This document shows positions 1 to 14,475 of a DNA stretch of 64,000 nt, one piece after another (the first letter of the stretch is position 1; each line of letters starts with the position of its first letter). A model generated the notes under the pieces. The model made no database searches. It saw only the letters and a program-made list of their open reading frames with translations, and was not told the origin of the DNA. The DNA comes from Chionis minor (taxonomy: Eukaryota > Chordata > Aves > Charadriiformes > Chionididae), in assembly GCA_013398295.1 (NCBI GenBank), contig VZSF01008169.1:558001-622000 (forward strand). The letters run 5' to 3'. The translations under genes and the position numbers were made by a program.

Positions 1-1894
1 CGCTGTATGGAATAAACACTAAATGAGGAAGTTACAAGCTTGTTGAGTGAATTCAAACTAATCCAACAAACAGCAGTAGAACATGAACTGAGCTCAATTT
101 CTTTTTTCAGTCTCCATATGATAAATCTATGTGCTTGGCTGCTTGGTGTGTAACAACGTTCTTAGCAATTAGATGGCCACATTCTCTTTAAGCAGATGGA
201 ACAGAGCTTAATGATACTTGAAACTGCCATATTAAAGGCATTTTTACGGTGACCACTTTTTTTCTTCACTTAGTGCAGTGGAAAATGGAGTTTGACAGAG
301 ATGACAGGTGATCTGAGGTTCATTTGAAAGCTGCAGTTAGTATCGTGTATTCTTGGTTTTTACTTCTGAGTGCTTCTTCCAGACAAGAAGTCTTCAGAGA
401 GGGAGAAGATTCTGGGTCCTAAATTAATTTAGCATTCTTTTATGGCAAGGACAAAAATAAGATAGCTTTATTTTCTTCTGAGATTTCTCAAAAATCCAAC
501 AACTTAAATTCTTTAGACCTAGAAATACTTAACAGTAGCTTTCTGATAATTTCTTACTTCAGTTTTCAGTTTTACATCCAATAAAGATGTAACGTGTAAT
601 GCTAATTTTCCAGGTATATTTCTTGTATTTTGGGCTTGTATTTCACTCAAAGGAGGGGGTAAAAAGCAACAAGATTTTTCTTTTGTTTAATTCTAAACAT
701 ATACGCGTAAGAAATATTTGGCTACCACACTTAAAATTCACATCACTGTGTACTGAAACTTTCTAAAAGGAAAGATCTGTACAACATTAAAGCTACGCTT
801 GATACTACCCCTATAGTTAATGGTCTGTTAGATACTCTTTTATGTCCCTATTTCAGAGGGTTTATAACTTCAGGACAAAATTCTTTGCAATCTGAAACTA
901 AGCATACAGGATAGCAGTCCAGAAAGAATTTTAATAGGCACATATTCAAACTTTCTGTAAAACAGATTTTAAATAAAGACTTCTTTTTGTGCTCTTAGCT
1001 AAAAGCAAAGATTAAAAAGGATTTTTCTGGCACCTGTCTATAACAATTTTTTCACAGTAAAGTAATTTTTAATATCAAAAATGACACTGCAAAGTAAAAG
1101 AGAAACATAACATTTTCACTACAAAGAACTCACTATGTATTGATCTTTATTATTACTATTTAATTAAACATCACAGCAGTGGTGAAAACTACAAAACAGA
1201 AATACACTTTATGTCCCAAATAATTTCTAACTCAAAACAGGGGCAGATATCAAATTCAGGAGTTTTTGCTGCAGGTCCAATTGTGAATAAATATCTTGGA
1301 TGGAAGCACTGCAGAACCATTTACAGGAGCTGAGCAGAAAGGAGTTGAGAAGGCAGAAAGAGAGAGGGGAACACGTAAAGAAAGTCCCATTAGCGTTTTG
1401 GTGAAATACAGCAGTGCGGTTTTGAAGCTAATCTTCCATCATCCCCTGTTTCCATCTTTGGCTAGGTTCACACAGAAGTTTTGGAGCACTAAACTCTTTT
1501 TGGAGGAAATCAAACAAGAAACTGTTTCGTGTGCGCACTACAAGTGCTACAGTCCCCATGGTCTGCGAGCGTCCTGAGCGACCTATGAGTGGTCCTCTGG
1601 AAAACGGAACCGTACACGTGGTAGGAATGTGCAATATGGGAAAGCAAACTAAATCTGGTTGGAAATCTCCTGAACTCCATACAAAGGACATGTAGGAGCC
1701 TCAGATGCTTCTACTGGTGTACCCCAGGGTGTTGAATTATTTTCTAACATAAACACAGCCTGTAATACTCAGCCTTATTAAAAGAGGTTGTTTCACAGGC
1801 AATACATCTGTACGCTCTGAGAGCTGTTGCACTAAAGTGGTTGCTGCACCAACCGTAGCGTTGAGTCTCGTGTCTTCTGCCCTGCTCTGAGCAG

Positions 1895-2270
1895 TTCAGC
1901 TGCCCATGCTGAAGGTCAGCTCTGACCCGGGGCAGCCGTGTGAGCGGGGACAGAGCCTGGAAGAGAGCTGTGCTGGCCTGGTGCGTCCGCCCCTGGCTTG
2001 GGAGCTGCACGTAAGCCCAGGATCTGGTCCTCCCTGAGCTAGGCTGGAGGCACATCTGTGCCTGACCTTGCCCAGCTGACTTGGCCTCATGGCTCGGTCC
2101 CTGTCGCTGCTGGCTCATGTGGCACTCACTGCGTGGTGGCCGAGCCTGACGGTGGTCGCCAGCCCGGCTCTGCTCCTCTTGTGCCAGGACCGGCACCACG
2201 CGAGTCATCCTCAGCTCCCATCTCATCTCCCCGTGCTGGGCAGACTGCTGCTGCTCCCCGATACCTCAAC
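1895..2270. other. CpG-dense GC-rich islet
   Basis: About 18 CpG dinucleotides in roughly 350 bp, inside DNA that is otherwise AT-rich and CpG-poor. Open frames run on both strands across it (for example 1744-2226 minus and 2089-2382 plus), which is typical of GC-rich DNA with few stops; neither peptide resembles a known family. It may be an unmethylated intronic CpG islet or a fragment of a GC-rich retroelement. No terminal repeats, poly(A) or splice pair that would settle this were seen. Confidence 0.6.
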
Positions 2271-3224
2271 AGACCTACTCTTTCAAGAGGAAAAGACATT
2301 TTGGCTTGAGAATAATACTAATTTAATCCATATTACTTGGATGGACTTCAATGAAGTTTCCTCATTAAGCCAGCAGTCCTGAAACATGAAAGCAAATACC
2401 TAGCCCGAGCTATGGAAAACAGTGGAGTTGCCCATGCTGGTAATGTTAGATATTTTTACATGTGCCCGCATGACCAAGAAATAAATTCTTAGGGCAAATT
2501 GCAAAACTCTTCTACAACATAAACCGAATTTCTATTTAAACCCACAGAAGGTATATTGTTATATTAACACAGTATTGTTAGTGCTCGCTAAAAGAAAAAA
2601 AATATGGTAAACTTCCTAAAGAAATAGTAAAACCCCCTTAATTTTACCACCACCATTGAACAAATACCTAAAGCATTTCTCAGAGTGCTGATTTTTACCA
2701 TAAGGATGCAAACATCTCAAAAGCACTCTAACTTCCTGCAAAATGGAACAATAGAGTGTTAGGTGACAGGTCATTTGACTCAAATATTTGTAAACCTGTA
2801 TGTCATGCTGGAAAGCGTCATTATCTTTTATGTGTCTGAAATAAGAAATATTTATGAAACATCCTGATCTTTTGAGTCACATAATGCAAGCGTGCACATT
2901 AATGACATTTATAGAGTTCAACCTACATAATCAGCTAGTTGATGTATCGACAATTATCATTCTTTCAAAGAGTGTTTATTTTAATTGGATGTAATTTAGT
3001 GCTCCCTAAGGTGATAGAGTGGACACCGGCTGGCCTTCTGAACATAAGTTTTAGTGGGACACAAGGATTTCTTTCGGCTTTGTTGCAGAATGAGTCTAAA
3101 ATATATTTGTCAATATTTTGTTGAATCGAAGCTTGAGAACGCTCCAAGCCTCTGCCAAACATTTTTTCATCAGGGACACAGAACTACATCTCTGAAAACA
3201 ATAACAGCAGCTATTACTGTCATC

Positions 3225-3365
3225 CCTGTGGCTCAGAAGACAGGAGTCCTCCAGCGGGAGGACAGGAGTTCTGCTCTCAGCTCTGCCACTGACTGGTATC
3301 GATCACTCCGTCCACTTGGAGCCCTTCATATTGAAGAGATGTCATTTCTCTCACCTTACAAAACA
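3225..3365 (+). mobile_element. MIR-like SINE, plus orientation
   Basis: The stretch 'ttctgctctcagctctgcca' followed by 'ctgactgg' matches the MIR segment around the CORE-SINE boundary ('cagctctgccactgac'). It is followed at the right spacing by a weak version of the 'gtcacttnacctctc...cctcatctgtaaaa' part. No ATG-led gene fits this interval. MIR is an ancient amniote SINE and is normally worn in birds; a match on this one core block leaves some doubt. Confidence 0.5.
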
Positions 3366-4499
3366 AAAAGTTTTGGTTGCAGCGTTCACTTTTGACAATC
3401 CTAGGACTACAACCTCAATTTCCAGTACAGCAAGTCCAAATTTCATTCATTTAGCCACTCAGAACAACCACTCCTCATTTATGAAATTGTACTTAAGACA
3501 CTTGGATCACAGTACAGATAGTTCCCTTTTGTACTAGTCAGAGTCTTCCAACATGATGCAAGGAAAAACTTATTAATGTATATGCAAAAGAAAAAAAATT
3601 AAAGTTGTTCAGTTAAATGTGAGTTTAGGAAGTCCCAGAGATGCTGATTTAGCAACTACTTGTGTACATGTTATTAATTTTCAGCTGACAAGCAGCATGA
3701 AACTTGGAGTGGCAAACATTTGCAAAGCAATATTTCTTTCTGTAAGTTTTAACGGACATCTAAAGCTTTGCTTTGACATCTTTGGAGACCTGATCCCCAC
3801 TTCAGGAAAATGAAATTAATCATGTATCCATTTAGACCTCAGCATAAGCTGTTAATGGTTTAATTACGCTACTGTATAAAGCTTCCCTTCTTTCCCTTTC
3901 ACTTCATTCCATCCCTCTAGCTTGTCCTTCTTCACACAAAAAAACCACTAACCTACAGTTCTTTTCTTCCCCTCACAAAGATTTTTAAATACTTCCTTGT
4001 TAATAAACATACTTTTTGTTACGCTCAACTGAACATTGCTTTCAAGCATTTTCAAAGCAGCAGAAAGCACATTTTGAAACTATCAAATTATCTGTTTATA
4101 TAGATACAATATAAATCGGAATGCTTTTGGGTACAACACAAAGCTTTTGGATTCAAATGCCTTTATTCCTATATCATAAGATCCTACCATTCTCAGGCAC
4201 AGATACAAAAAACATCTCTTGCTCATAGTCCCCAGAGAAACAGAAGTGCAAGCAGGGAGAGGAAAGAGATGCCAATATACTGGGGTTTTTCAGTTCTTTC
4301 ATATCCACTATAGCTCCATCATGCTTAAGCCTTCCTCAAACACACAAGCCTTCAAAAATCTCTACACGCCCACCCTATAAGGTCCCTCACATAACCCTCA
4401 GCTCCACTGTATACCCCCTAATGCCTTCCAGGATAATTTCTTCTCATCCATTCCGTGGTCCCTACCACTTTATCTAGGCAAACAGTACATACTGCAGCC

Positions 4500-4590
4500 A
4501 GTGTGGTTGTGTTGTGCGGCTGGTGTTGGGGTTACACTGATGGTTTAGGTAAGGTGTCCCCTAACTGGGGGCGGTCGGGGTTACAGAACG
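4500..4590 (+). other. G-rich stretch with a GC-box motif
   Basis: GT-rich text ('gtgtggttgtgttgtgcggc') followed by 'tgttggggtt' and a GGGGGCGG box near 4567-4574 within 'ctgggggcggtcggggttac'. Sp1-type proteins bind GGGCGG. It is isolated and no start-site context was seen. Confidence 0.3.
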
Positions 4591-6324
4591 GCTAAATGCT
4601 CAGCTCTCTTGGCTTTGCTCTCACAAATCTGGGCTTCCTCCCTCTAAACTGCTATCAGTTTTCACAAGACTTAGTAGAAACTGAGCACTTTTGGGCATTG
4701 CATCTAAGTAATCTGGTTGCAATTGGCGACTGGGTTCAGAAATTATTACTGACAGTCAGCAGACAGAATATTTGCACAAATGTATTTTTCAGGCCACTAA
4801 GCTAAAATGTGATATTGAAAACTGTGGGGCTGTTGTAAGGGAAGGAAAATGAGCATGGTTATGAATTGTGGTGGTTTTCAATACTGTGACAATGACACTA
4901 AGTGCCAGCTTTCTCTCTTTGTACTGCATTCAAAACTGCTCAGCTGAGAAGTGAACTTAGCAGTGGATGGCAAGCTGCTGTAATAGAAGCCTCACACTGT
5001 GCAAAAACTGTTGTTACTTTTTTGATGTTTCAGTTGCCTATCCAAATAAAATCATCCGGTGAGAATGTGCATGAGGAAGCATATGGTATGTAAATAAATA
5101 GCAGGAGGCTTATGCTAAACAAACTTCTACTTTATCTCTCCCAACCTTCCTTTCTTCCTTTCCAAGTTGACCTTAAACATACTTGGAAGGAAAAACTGTT
5201 TCTCAACTATGTGCTTATACATGATCAGAAACAATAAGGTCTAGTCCAGTGAGGTCAAGATCTCCACTGTTTTTACGAGTGATAGTTAACATAAATAATA
5301 CTTCCAGCCTCCTCAGCTCTATATATCTTTTCACAGGATGTAGATGACAGGAACGTGTTTAATTAAATGAGAGACAAAAGAAGAGTACGGCACTGCAGGA
5401 TTATGAGGTCTTTCAGAGAGTCCTTTCTTTGCTGCGTCCTCCTGATTGCAGCAAACAGGGAGAAATCTAGACTTAGTGGATTCTCTCTCATCTGCCCACC
5501 TGACGGCCGGGAAACTGTTCAGGACTGTGAGGCTCTCTCAACTCAAAGCAAAGATTCAGAGAGCGCCGAGATCTGCGCTGGACTCTCTACTGTGCTGGAC
5601 TTTGGAGGGGATTTGTTCTATTACCTTTTAGGTTATGCATTATGGTGGTTGTAATACACGTCAGCTGCAGGTACCTTAAAAGCCATGTCCCACATTTCAC
5701 ATACGATATTTGCTGCATGTTCAAAAGCTTTACAGGTTTTGGTTTAAATGAAACATCTTCTGCATTATCTCAATGCCAAATCCAAGCAGGGTAAGAACAA
5801 CATTTTGTCACTGTAAGGATGAGGGGAGTCAGCGTCAAATTAGCCTCTTGCTGCCCTGTTCTTTAAAAGAAGGAGGAGAAAGACTCTGTGCTGGGAGGGA
5901 GAGCTGGAGGTGTCCTCAGAAGAGTCAAGCTTAGGGCCGCTGGGGCAGAGCCTGGTACCAAATCTACCGATGGCTGCCTCACATATCACCCCATCCTTTG
6001 GCAGCAGGTACCCCCAGGCTTCCCAAGCCTCTGAACAGGCACAGAGAGTGGAAGGAATTCTGCCATGCAACCGATTGCTAGCGCAGATGTAGATTTCTAT
6101 GTTAAAGATGTTTAAGATCAACTTCTAAAAAATTCTTTAGCTTCCTGAATCTTCCAAACATGTAACTTTGGAGACTGCAACTTAAAATGAGCCTTCTTAT
6201 CAGGAACATACCACACTTATGCCAAACAGTGCTATTAATACATGTTCACTAGGCCATTAGCGTAATTTTTTTAAAGGAAGATGTTTTGCTTTTCTCAGTG
6301 TTCATCCTTTCCTATAAGCATAGG

Positions 6325-6393
6325 ACATATAAATATATATGTCCAATATGTATACATACATAAAAATAAACAAAAATAAAACAAACAAACCCC
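6325..6393 (+). repeat. TA-rich then AAAC/AAAT low-complexity tract
   Basis: A 'tataaatatatatgt' stretch followed by 'atgtatacatacat' and then A-rich 'aaataaacaaaaataaaac' text ending CCCC. It could be the A-rich tail of an unrecognised retrocopy, but no body was identified to its left. Confidence 0.6.
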
Positions 6394-9300
6394 AGAAATA
6401 AAAAACCAGTAATACATCTGATCACAGGTGACTTACATTAGAAATGAAGATGGATAAATCACCTATGCAACCAAGTCAGAATATTTTGAAAGAACAATTG
6501 AGGGTACAGCTCATTCAACTAATACAGACATACTACAGTTAGCTTGGAAGTTAACAAGCGAGTTTTTCACAACACTATAGGTCAGCACTATGGAAATTAA
6601 GTGAGCTGAAATAGCTAGCTGGTATTTAGGTAAATAATTTGGCAGCTATCGTTAATGAACATCAGCAGCTCTACCGTTTGAACACTTGGATTAACTCCTC
6701 TAACTTAGCATAGCAAAACCACCTCGCACAGAATTTGAGAAGGAAAAAGACAAAGATAAGGCTATAACAACATTCCACACAAAGGAATATTTCACACCCA
6801 TTTTCTAACTTACCAATAACGCAGTGTCAGAACTAGAAAAATGGTAGGTTATATCTAAGGTTATAACCCCAAGACAGGAATAAAAAAAAAAAAGTTCAAC
6901 AGCTTAATGATCTACTAACTCATGCTGACAGATTCTTTTTTACATGTAATGATAAGAAAATGTGGTCTTAGGAAGCCACACAGGACAGTGCTTAATCACA
7001 TTGTCGCACCTCCTCATCTGAGCCACCTGAGAATGCACACACATGCACTCAGGCTTCCAAAACAGAGACGGTTCTTCATCCACTCAAGCATCTCAACACA
7101 AGCAGTACGCTTAAAGATAACTGTGTTCTACATTAATTACGTGAACTAGAAATTTATCACTAAATTGTTGAAATAATTTAATGTATGAGAAACAAGATGA
7201 ATCAGCTCACAGAAAACGTGAATCATAAATGTCACCTCTGGAAAAACACTGACTAATGTTTCCACTCAAGCCAGAAAGATCCTGCTTAGGTTTACATCTC
7301 GGTGATTCATTTTGTGGAAGGAAAAATAATTGATTCTTCTCTTTCACAGAAAGGCAGTATGTGCTGTGTCATCAGTACGTCAAGAATTTACATTTGTTTT
7401 ACTGCACAAAGGAGTTTCAAATCAATTTCAAAGGCTGTACATTTGACAAGCAGCCAGCTGGCTATTCAGAACTTCGAATGTGGTTGCCTTTATGTTAGCA
7501 AGCAAATAGATAGACAACTGAACATTAAGAGGATTTACGGCAGTTAATTAGCAAATGCCATTGTCCTGCTAAACAAAAATTATTCCCACATAGTTGGATA
7601 CCAGCCCCCTTAACAGAACTTCTTCATGATACTTCTTTCACAAAGAGTCTACATATTTCTGTACCCTTTTACCATATTTGTTGAAAATTTGGCTTTCAGA
7701 TGGCTATCTAGATGTGTTATGATGGGCAACATAAGGCAACAAAAGGCTTGTTTTCTTTCAAATGCTGTAATAAGGCATTTGCTGGAGCCTGGCAAAAGGT
7801 TCAGAGCCATGTTTTATTCCGCAAGACACACTTATGGTACAGTGCAACTTCATGAAAAGAAAACAATTCTGTATCAAATCAGTAGACCCATGTCAGCATG
7901 GGGCTACACCAAAACTAATAAGATGTGTCTCTTACTGCAGCTGCCTCATCTCCAGCTTTCATAACTTGGTTGCTGCCAGCTCTGAATAATGCAGAACATT
8001 TTATTTTTTTTTCTTTTCTTCCCCCTCTTAGAAAATCCCAAGTGGATGAGGATGCTGCCAGGGAGCAGGCAGGGACACAATATGAGGGAAAGAAAAACAA
8101 TCCTAAGGTCTTCCAGAATGGTATCTCTGTTCTTGCTGCTCTTCATTCACTGTAGCTGACCCAGGTGCATCAAACAGCAGCGACGTGTCCTAGGGTTATT
8201 CCAGGCTGGCTTTGAATCCCTCGGAGGTTCTATCTCCAGTCACTTATGTGCCCATGCATTTTTCATCAAGACAAACAGTATGTAGGATCTCAGTCAGAGT
8301 AATATGGAGAAACTTGAAGAAAGTATAGGTTTTTAAACCTGCCCTTGCACTTACTTTTCATCTTGTGCATAGCATTTGGCTTGTATCATCTCCAATTCTT
8401 CAAGTTCCAATTTCTTCTCCCATAGTCCAAGGACAAACAGCAGCTTCGTGCTAGCCAAGACAGGAACAGATTCCTGCAATGGCTTTGTCCCTGACACCAT
8501 ATTTGAAAACCCACTCACCTGCGTAGAAGACGACTTCACTTTCTAAAGTAAGCAGGAGTACCACAGGGGACCAGGTTCCTGAGTTCAGATCTCAGATCAG
8601 AAGGGCCGGCATGTGGCTTTGTGATACTGACACTGAAGTGCTTCTGTGGCTAACAGGGATGTGAAACTACTGGTGAGTCTGTTTCACCAGCTGCCTCTTC
8701 ATAGGAGACAAGTTTCATTGCTTGGATATGCTGATACTTGTATACGAAAACCTCAACAATGAAGTCAATAAAAGCTGTGCTTTGCTGATCATGGATTAAA
8801 AAAAAAAAAAATCATAAAGGAAGCCACAAAGGTGTAAACTTGATCTCAACTCCTATCCTTTATTCAGAACCTCATCTCAAAACCTGGGTTATCTGGATTT
8901 TGGGTTTGGTTGCTTCTGAAGACTCTTTGGAAGACTCATATAAATGCACAGTGGAGTAACTTCTTCCTAATACAGAAAGCTCCGAGAAGAGTGAGGGCAA
9001 TATTGCACCGTACTCTAGGATGCTGGTCTAGGTTATAATACGCATAGTCCTATTACGAATAGCCAGTATGCATAAGCATTTGGCCTCTTCTGAGATCTGT
9101 CAGAGCAGCTGTGACACGATGGGATGCTGCATTCACTGATTTCTAAAGCTGTTCTACCAGGTGGGCTACCAGGCAGCTGCTATCTCAAAATTCCGTACTC
9201 ACAATTTGCTTCTTTTCTTGGTTCCAGAGCAGCGGAACATGGCAGGTAAACCCACTGAAGACCTCACCATACAACAAATAAACCAGTCTACTTGGCTGTC

Positions 9301-12300
9301 AACCATCAAATTCATAGGGAGAGTCACACCGCAGAGGTTACTAGTTGGGAGCTAACTTCTCAAGAAAGTTCATGAACGTAAAATGTTTTCTGTCTAGGTC
9401 CAGCAAAAGATGTCTAATATCATGTTAAACCATGTTCACATAAACCAGAAATATGTCAGACTTTTTAATTTGTCCTTTCTAGGATCAAAACCGTATCTGA
9501 GAGTCAGAACTGAAGCAATTTCTCTGAGGCGGATTTAACACTGACTGCTAGATGTTACTGTGCTCTTTTTTATTACTATTTTTGATGCAGTTTCCAATAA
9601 TCATGACTAATCTTTTACCTTACTTATTTGTGTCTATATTCTCCCTTGTATTATCTAGCCAGCTTGTTTATTCCTTTTTGTTTCTCTCAAAGCACAAGAT
9701 GTAAGATTTAAACTTAAAGAGTTTGGCCAAATGACAAAGGAAGAACTGAATCAACAATAATAATAAAAGTAGGGCAAAAGACAGGAGGTTTCCAAGGTAT
9801 TCAAGACTTCAAACTGTATTCAAAAGAATACCATTAAATGTAATCAGATTAAACTAATGAAAAATTAATATTATATTATGCAGTATAAATATGATTAATA
9901 ACTGTTATCACGTTACTGTTATAATATGAACACGTAACATAGAAACTTCTCGCATATGAAGTTTTTATAAAAAATATAAAAATTATAAGCTTAATTATTC
10001 TTTCTTTGTACCTAAGGTCCATGCAATTTTAAATAATGTAAGCAAGCTATTTGTCATTTTTCTCGGGAAAAAAGTGGAAAGAAAACAAGGAATTAGCATA
10101 GTTTGGCACCCAGACAATTTTATAACTGTAGAAAAATGCACACATGGGCACACATGCACAGGTTTACACAAGTAGCTTGGAAAATGGCAGGCCCTTTTTT
10201 ACAAATATATAAAGCAACTATCTCAGTGAAGACTTTCATGACTGCCATTGCTGATTATTCCAATTATACTACTAAATGTAAGTATACTGAAGCTGGTAAG
10301 AACACAAAATAACAAAAAAGGGATGTTAAAATACTAGTTATCCATGTACTTACTGATTTGGGGTTACTAAAAAAACCCCAAGTTATTAAATGAATCGGTG
10401 TTTTCAAGATACCACATGAACTTTTCAACTCCTGTGAGGTGATGCATGACAGGTACTAGCCCTGAATTTAAAGGTTTAGTATAAACTGCAAAAGTTGAAA
10501 ATAAGGAAAAAAGAAAACCAAATTTTTCCAAAAGAAAATTCTGTTTGAGTCCCTTAAAAATATATTGATGCATAATATATTACAGATTTTTTTAATCCAT
10601 ATAAAATGACAAAAGTATTAATGGTTTTAAATGTTTTTTCAGTAAGATTGCTTTATAAAGCATAAAGCAGCACATTGTGTGATTTTAGAAGCTGAAGACA
10701 TTTCAGAAGAATTTATTTTTTCATATTTGCAGTAATCTAGTAATTTTTAATGTTTCACCATCAATAGAATAGCCAACATATAAAATCAATCTTTAATTGC
10801 ATGACAGGAAAAGAATTCTTTGTTGCTTGCATAATTGTGTAGAAACAGTGGCTATCTTAATTGCACCGCTGGAGTTGTAGGAATATAGCATATACTGAAA
10901 CAAAGCAAATGCGGTTAAAGACGGATAATTTCCATTCTTTCGTTAGCACAGTGTTAATAAACTATGACATCATTCACGGAGTTGTTGGGAGAATAATATG
11001 TTAAAAATAAAGAAAAATAAGTATAGAAAATGAAGAATTCAATCTGAGGACAAAGGTTGGCAGGAAAACAGACAAAACCTCTCAGATCCAGCGTTAGAAT
11101 GGTGAGACAGAGGAAAAACACAGAGTGAAAGAAAGTACAGGCCTGATTGAGACCATGATAAGCTCCGAGTGGCTCTGATGATACAAGCTTGTTTAACACG
11201 AAGAACAGAAGTGCAATTCATACGCCTGAATAAGCCAGCTAATCTTGTTAGGGTATGCATTCATGTAAAATTAGTCTCTGCATCTCCGTCTGAAAGAAGC
11301 ACTTAGACCTTTTTAATTTTTATAGCCTATGGCAGTAAACGATTGTAATCATTTAACAATCAGGCTCTCTGCAATTCAGCTCTGTTCTTAAGGCTGCTGC
11401 AGTCCACACTTCCAACCCAACAATGGTCAAACGGAACTCATTTGTTTTGACTCCTTATGTGCGATGTTTCGCGTTATCGGAATACATTTCTCTGTTAAAG
11501 CTTCCTGACAGAGGTCTAACACACACGTTGTGTCAGCTACAATTCTGTCCATTGCAAAAAAAAACCTGATAAACTGTGGCAACGTAGAAAGCCTGCCGCC
11601 TGAAGTCGCAACATGATCACATAATTATTGACCACGTTCTCTTGACCTTTCTATTGCTAGTTCAGGGCCTTGTCTTATGATTATTCAATGATTCAGTTAT
11701 AAAAGACTTCAGTACAAATTACACATTTTAAATAAAAACATTTATTCAAGAGCAGAGTGTGTCACAGTAACTTAAAATAAAATCTGACTAGGGAATCTAA
11801 GTGTTTATTATCCCAGTAGATATGCTGCTGGGCTTTTGTAGATTATCTGGCCCACGAGATTTCAGCAATGGGACGAGGAAAAAAGTAAGTAGCTGAGTAA
11901 GCAAAATCTACCTTAAGCTTTCAGAAGAACTTAAAACTAAATGTAGTGAAACAAACTAAAACCTTGCAAATTTTTATTAAACTAGGATACTCTGCATGCT
12001 TGCAAGATAGGAAGTAAACTATACTTGCCATTAGAACACAGAATATTTCCTAACAGGAATAAAACAAATTATAAACAGAAATCTGTCTTACTTCACAAGT
12101 GCTCTTTTGTGTACTCACTGTGGATATTAAGCTACAGACAATTAGGATATGCAGGTTAATGTTGCTACTAATTTAAGCAAGCAGGGTAATACAATGTAAA
12201 CTCCCACTAATGTTTCAAAGGGACAAAATTTTCTTAACCGACAATCTCTTCATTAAAAAAGAAAAAGAGGGCCAGACAGTGTCCCACACCATTGACCCCA

Positions 12301-12803
12301 GTGCAAACCCAGGACAATCGACATCCATAGAAGTCGATGAGAGGATTCCTCAGTGAATCAGTGAAAGAGGTCAATATTCCAACACAACACAAGATATGAA
12401 TTGTTGATTGAACACCTATACTTCCTTCATCTACCCCCGCTGTACTGAACCACACTTCTTCATCCTCTGTCCCCCTTGCGTAGACAGACATGAAGCATCT
12501 TTGTCAACCTGCACCAATACTGCTCAACTATTCTCTTAAAGATCTGGTCAGAGAGAAGTAACACAAACTTAATTTCCCTTAAATCCAAAAGAACCACTGC
12601 AGCTATGTTTTCCACGTGCAACAATTCCATTTTGTGATTGTCTTCGGTCTGCTCTTGAACTTTTGACTCTTTTCCACTGTTCGTTGAGGAAAATTTTAAC
12701 AAATGTAAAATTGCTGCAGTGAGAGAGGAAGAGAGAATAAAAACCGAGGCTCCAAACATTTAGGAAAATCTGACTGCATGGCAAATGGATGTATGATCAA
12801 TAA

Positions 12804-12820
12804 CAGAGAGAGAGAGAGAA
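12804..12820 (+). repeat. (GA)n microsatellite
   Basis: About eight AG units in 'cagagagagagagagagaaac'-type context; short and isolated. Confidence 0.85.
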
Positions 12821-14475
12821 ACACATTATACAAACACATTGAGAAATATTCCAGATGTCAGCAACACTAAGCTTCAGACGTCAGATAACAAGCGCAACAG
12901 TATGCTCATGCTTTGATGTCAAGCTCTACTTAGGACTGAAGGTTGTTAATGTTCTGTTTTTAGCAAATAATATTTGCTAATACAAATTTGAATACTTTGG
13001 GTTTTCCTATGATATTTTGCTAGTGACACAGAAAGTTAGCTAAGTTAAAATTGGATGTGTCCTCACACGTATTTATTCCTGAAGGTAAAATTGAGTTGAA
13101 TGTGGCATAATTTTCTATTTACATACTCCACATTACAAAAATATATATTATTTACAAGGCTGGTGTTTCATTTCAGATACCTCTTTCAAAAGTTTTCTTT
13201 TGTAGGTGATAATGTGTTTTAGCTAGAAAAGAAAGTGAATCTATAAAATCATCATTATAATGTTTTACGGAAGCAAAATTCAAGAGACCATATAGTCAAA
13301 TAAGTTTCACAGAAAAGGCCAAGGTGTTAAAAATGATGACTGTTAAAAAAGAACAGGTGAAATTAATGACAAGCACTGTACAATACTTTGATAATACAGC
13401 CTGGTGAATTTACGTAGCAACCTAAATTTTTCCAAAATATATTCTGCTAGTTTACTCAGCAGTTTGATTTAATTCCAGATTCCTTCTGATCTTTCAGAGA
13501 AATAAGGGATGTCCCAGATGAATAAGCAAGAGGATGTCCTAGAACCTTGATGTATGCAAGGAAATCACAGAAGCAAGTTAAACTCTCTGTGATGGCTTTG
13601 ATGCTGACAATGCCTTTCAGCAAAAGACTATCAAGACCACCAAGGAAATGCAGACTAAGACCAATTCAGAGCATTTGAAGCCCCAAAGTGAACCAGATCA
13701 TAATGTCTCTAGCATTTTTAGCATGCATTTCCATTAAAAAAAAGATTAATAATTTTTGTTTATATGAATGGAATGTACCTCAGTTAAAACACAAAAGGTT
13801 CTATCCCATTGCAAGTCCTCTCTACTTATTGCAAGTGAAAAACCTATGAACACGTAAGTCATTGCTATGGAATGTGTGAAATGGAATTTTAAAATCTCTA
13901 AAAAAGGTCTGCTTTTCCACTTCCAGGAACATCTATTCTACCAAAAGCTACAATATCCTGTATGATTAAGATCCTGTTACTTGGGCCAAATAGAAGGTAT
14001 GACACATAAACAACATTAAAGCAGAACTAATAAAGCTTTGATGCCTTTTGATTCATGGTTTTTGTCCCCTGACTCTTCACCTTCCTCCACGCATAAGGAC
14101 ATCAGATTCCCTAGGGTTCTCTTTGTCAGTCCTGCTGTGCTTAGGGATGGGATATTGCACCTATGGACAGCGTGGTTTCTTGGTTACTGACAAACACAAC
14201 ACGAGTAGGTGTGTTGTTTCCTTCCTCAACGAGAGAACTGAGATGTGTCTCTGTCCTCTATCCATCCATTAATTTTCCCTGAATTTTGTTGAAGTCAATC
14301 CTCCTTGTGGTTTTTCCTTTTTTGTCCAGTCAGTGTGACATTGATCAATGGCCTACAAATTTTGGGGGTTACAGATGACAGAGAAAGATCACATAGCCCC
14401 CGCTTCCTCAGGCAAAAATTTGTGAAAAGGTTCTCTGAAGTCATACGTTAGACGATATTCCTTGAAGTACTCATA

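Larger units (their letters stand above)
3366..14475. other. Intron stretch without recognised features apart from small simple repeats
   Basis: AT-rich intronic DNA. It includes the G-rich patch at 4.5 kb, the simple tracts at 6.33 and 12.80 kb, and scattered short open frames up to 113 codons on both strands. At 8355-8450 and 8519-8542 minus there are exon-sized intervals with good splice-like edges, rejected as coding because the phases do not join and one frame meets a stop. A stretch at 12290-12360 resembles old amniote interspersed-repeat wording but is too short to name. Confidence 0.6.

Noticed and set aside
8020..8110. Pyrimidine tract plus AG followed by an open stretch on the plus strand, resembling an exon
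   Set aside because: No matching donor in phase and no protein match; opposite strand to ATRNL1.
8355..8542. Two exon-like minus-strand intervals (8355-8450 and 8519-8542) with good gtaagt / gtgagt donors and ag acceptors
   Set aside because: The 24-nt and 96-nt pieces do not share a compatible phase: joining them gives a stop early in the second. No known protein matches. Left as cryptic splice-like sites.
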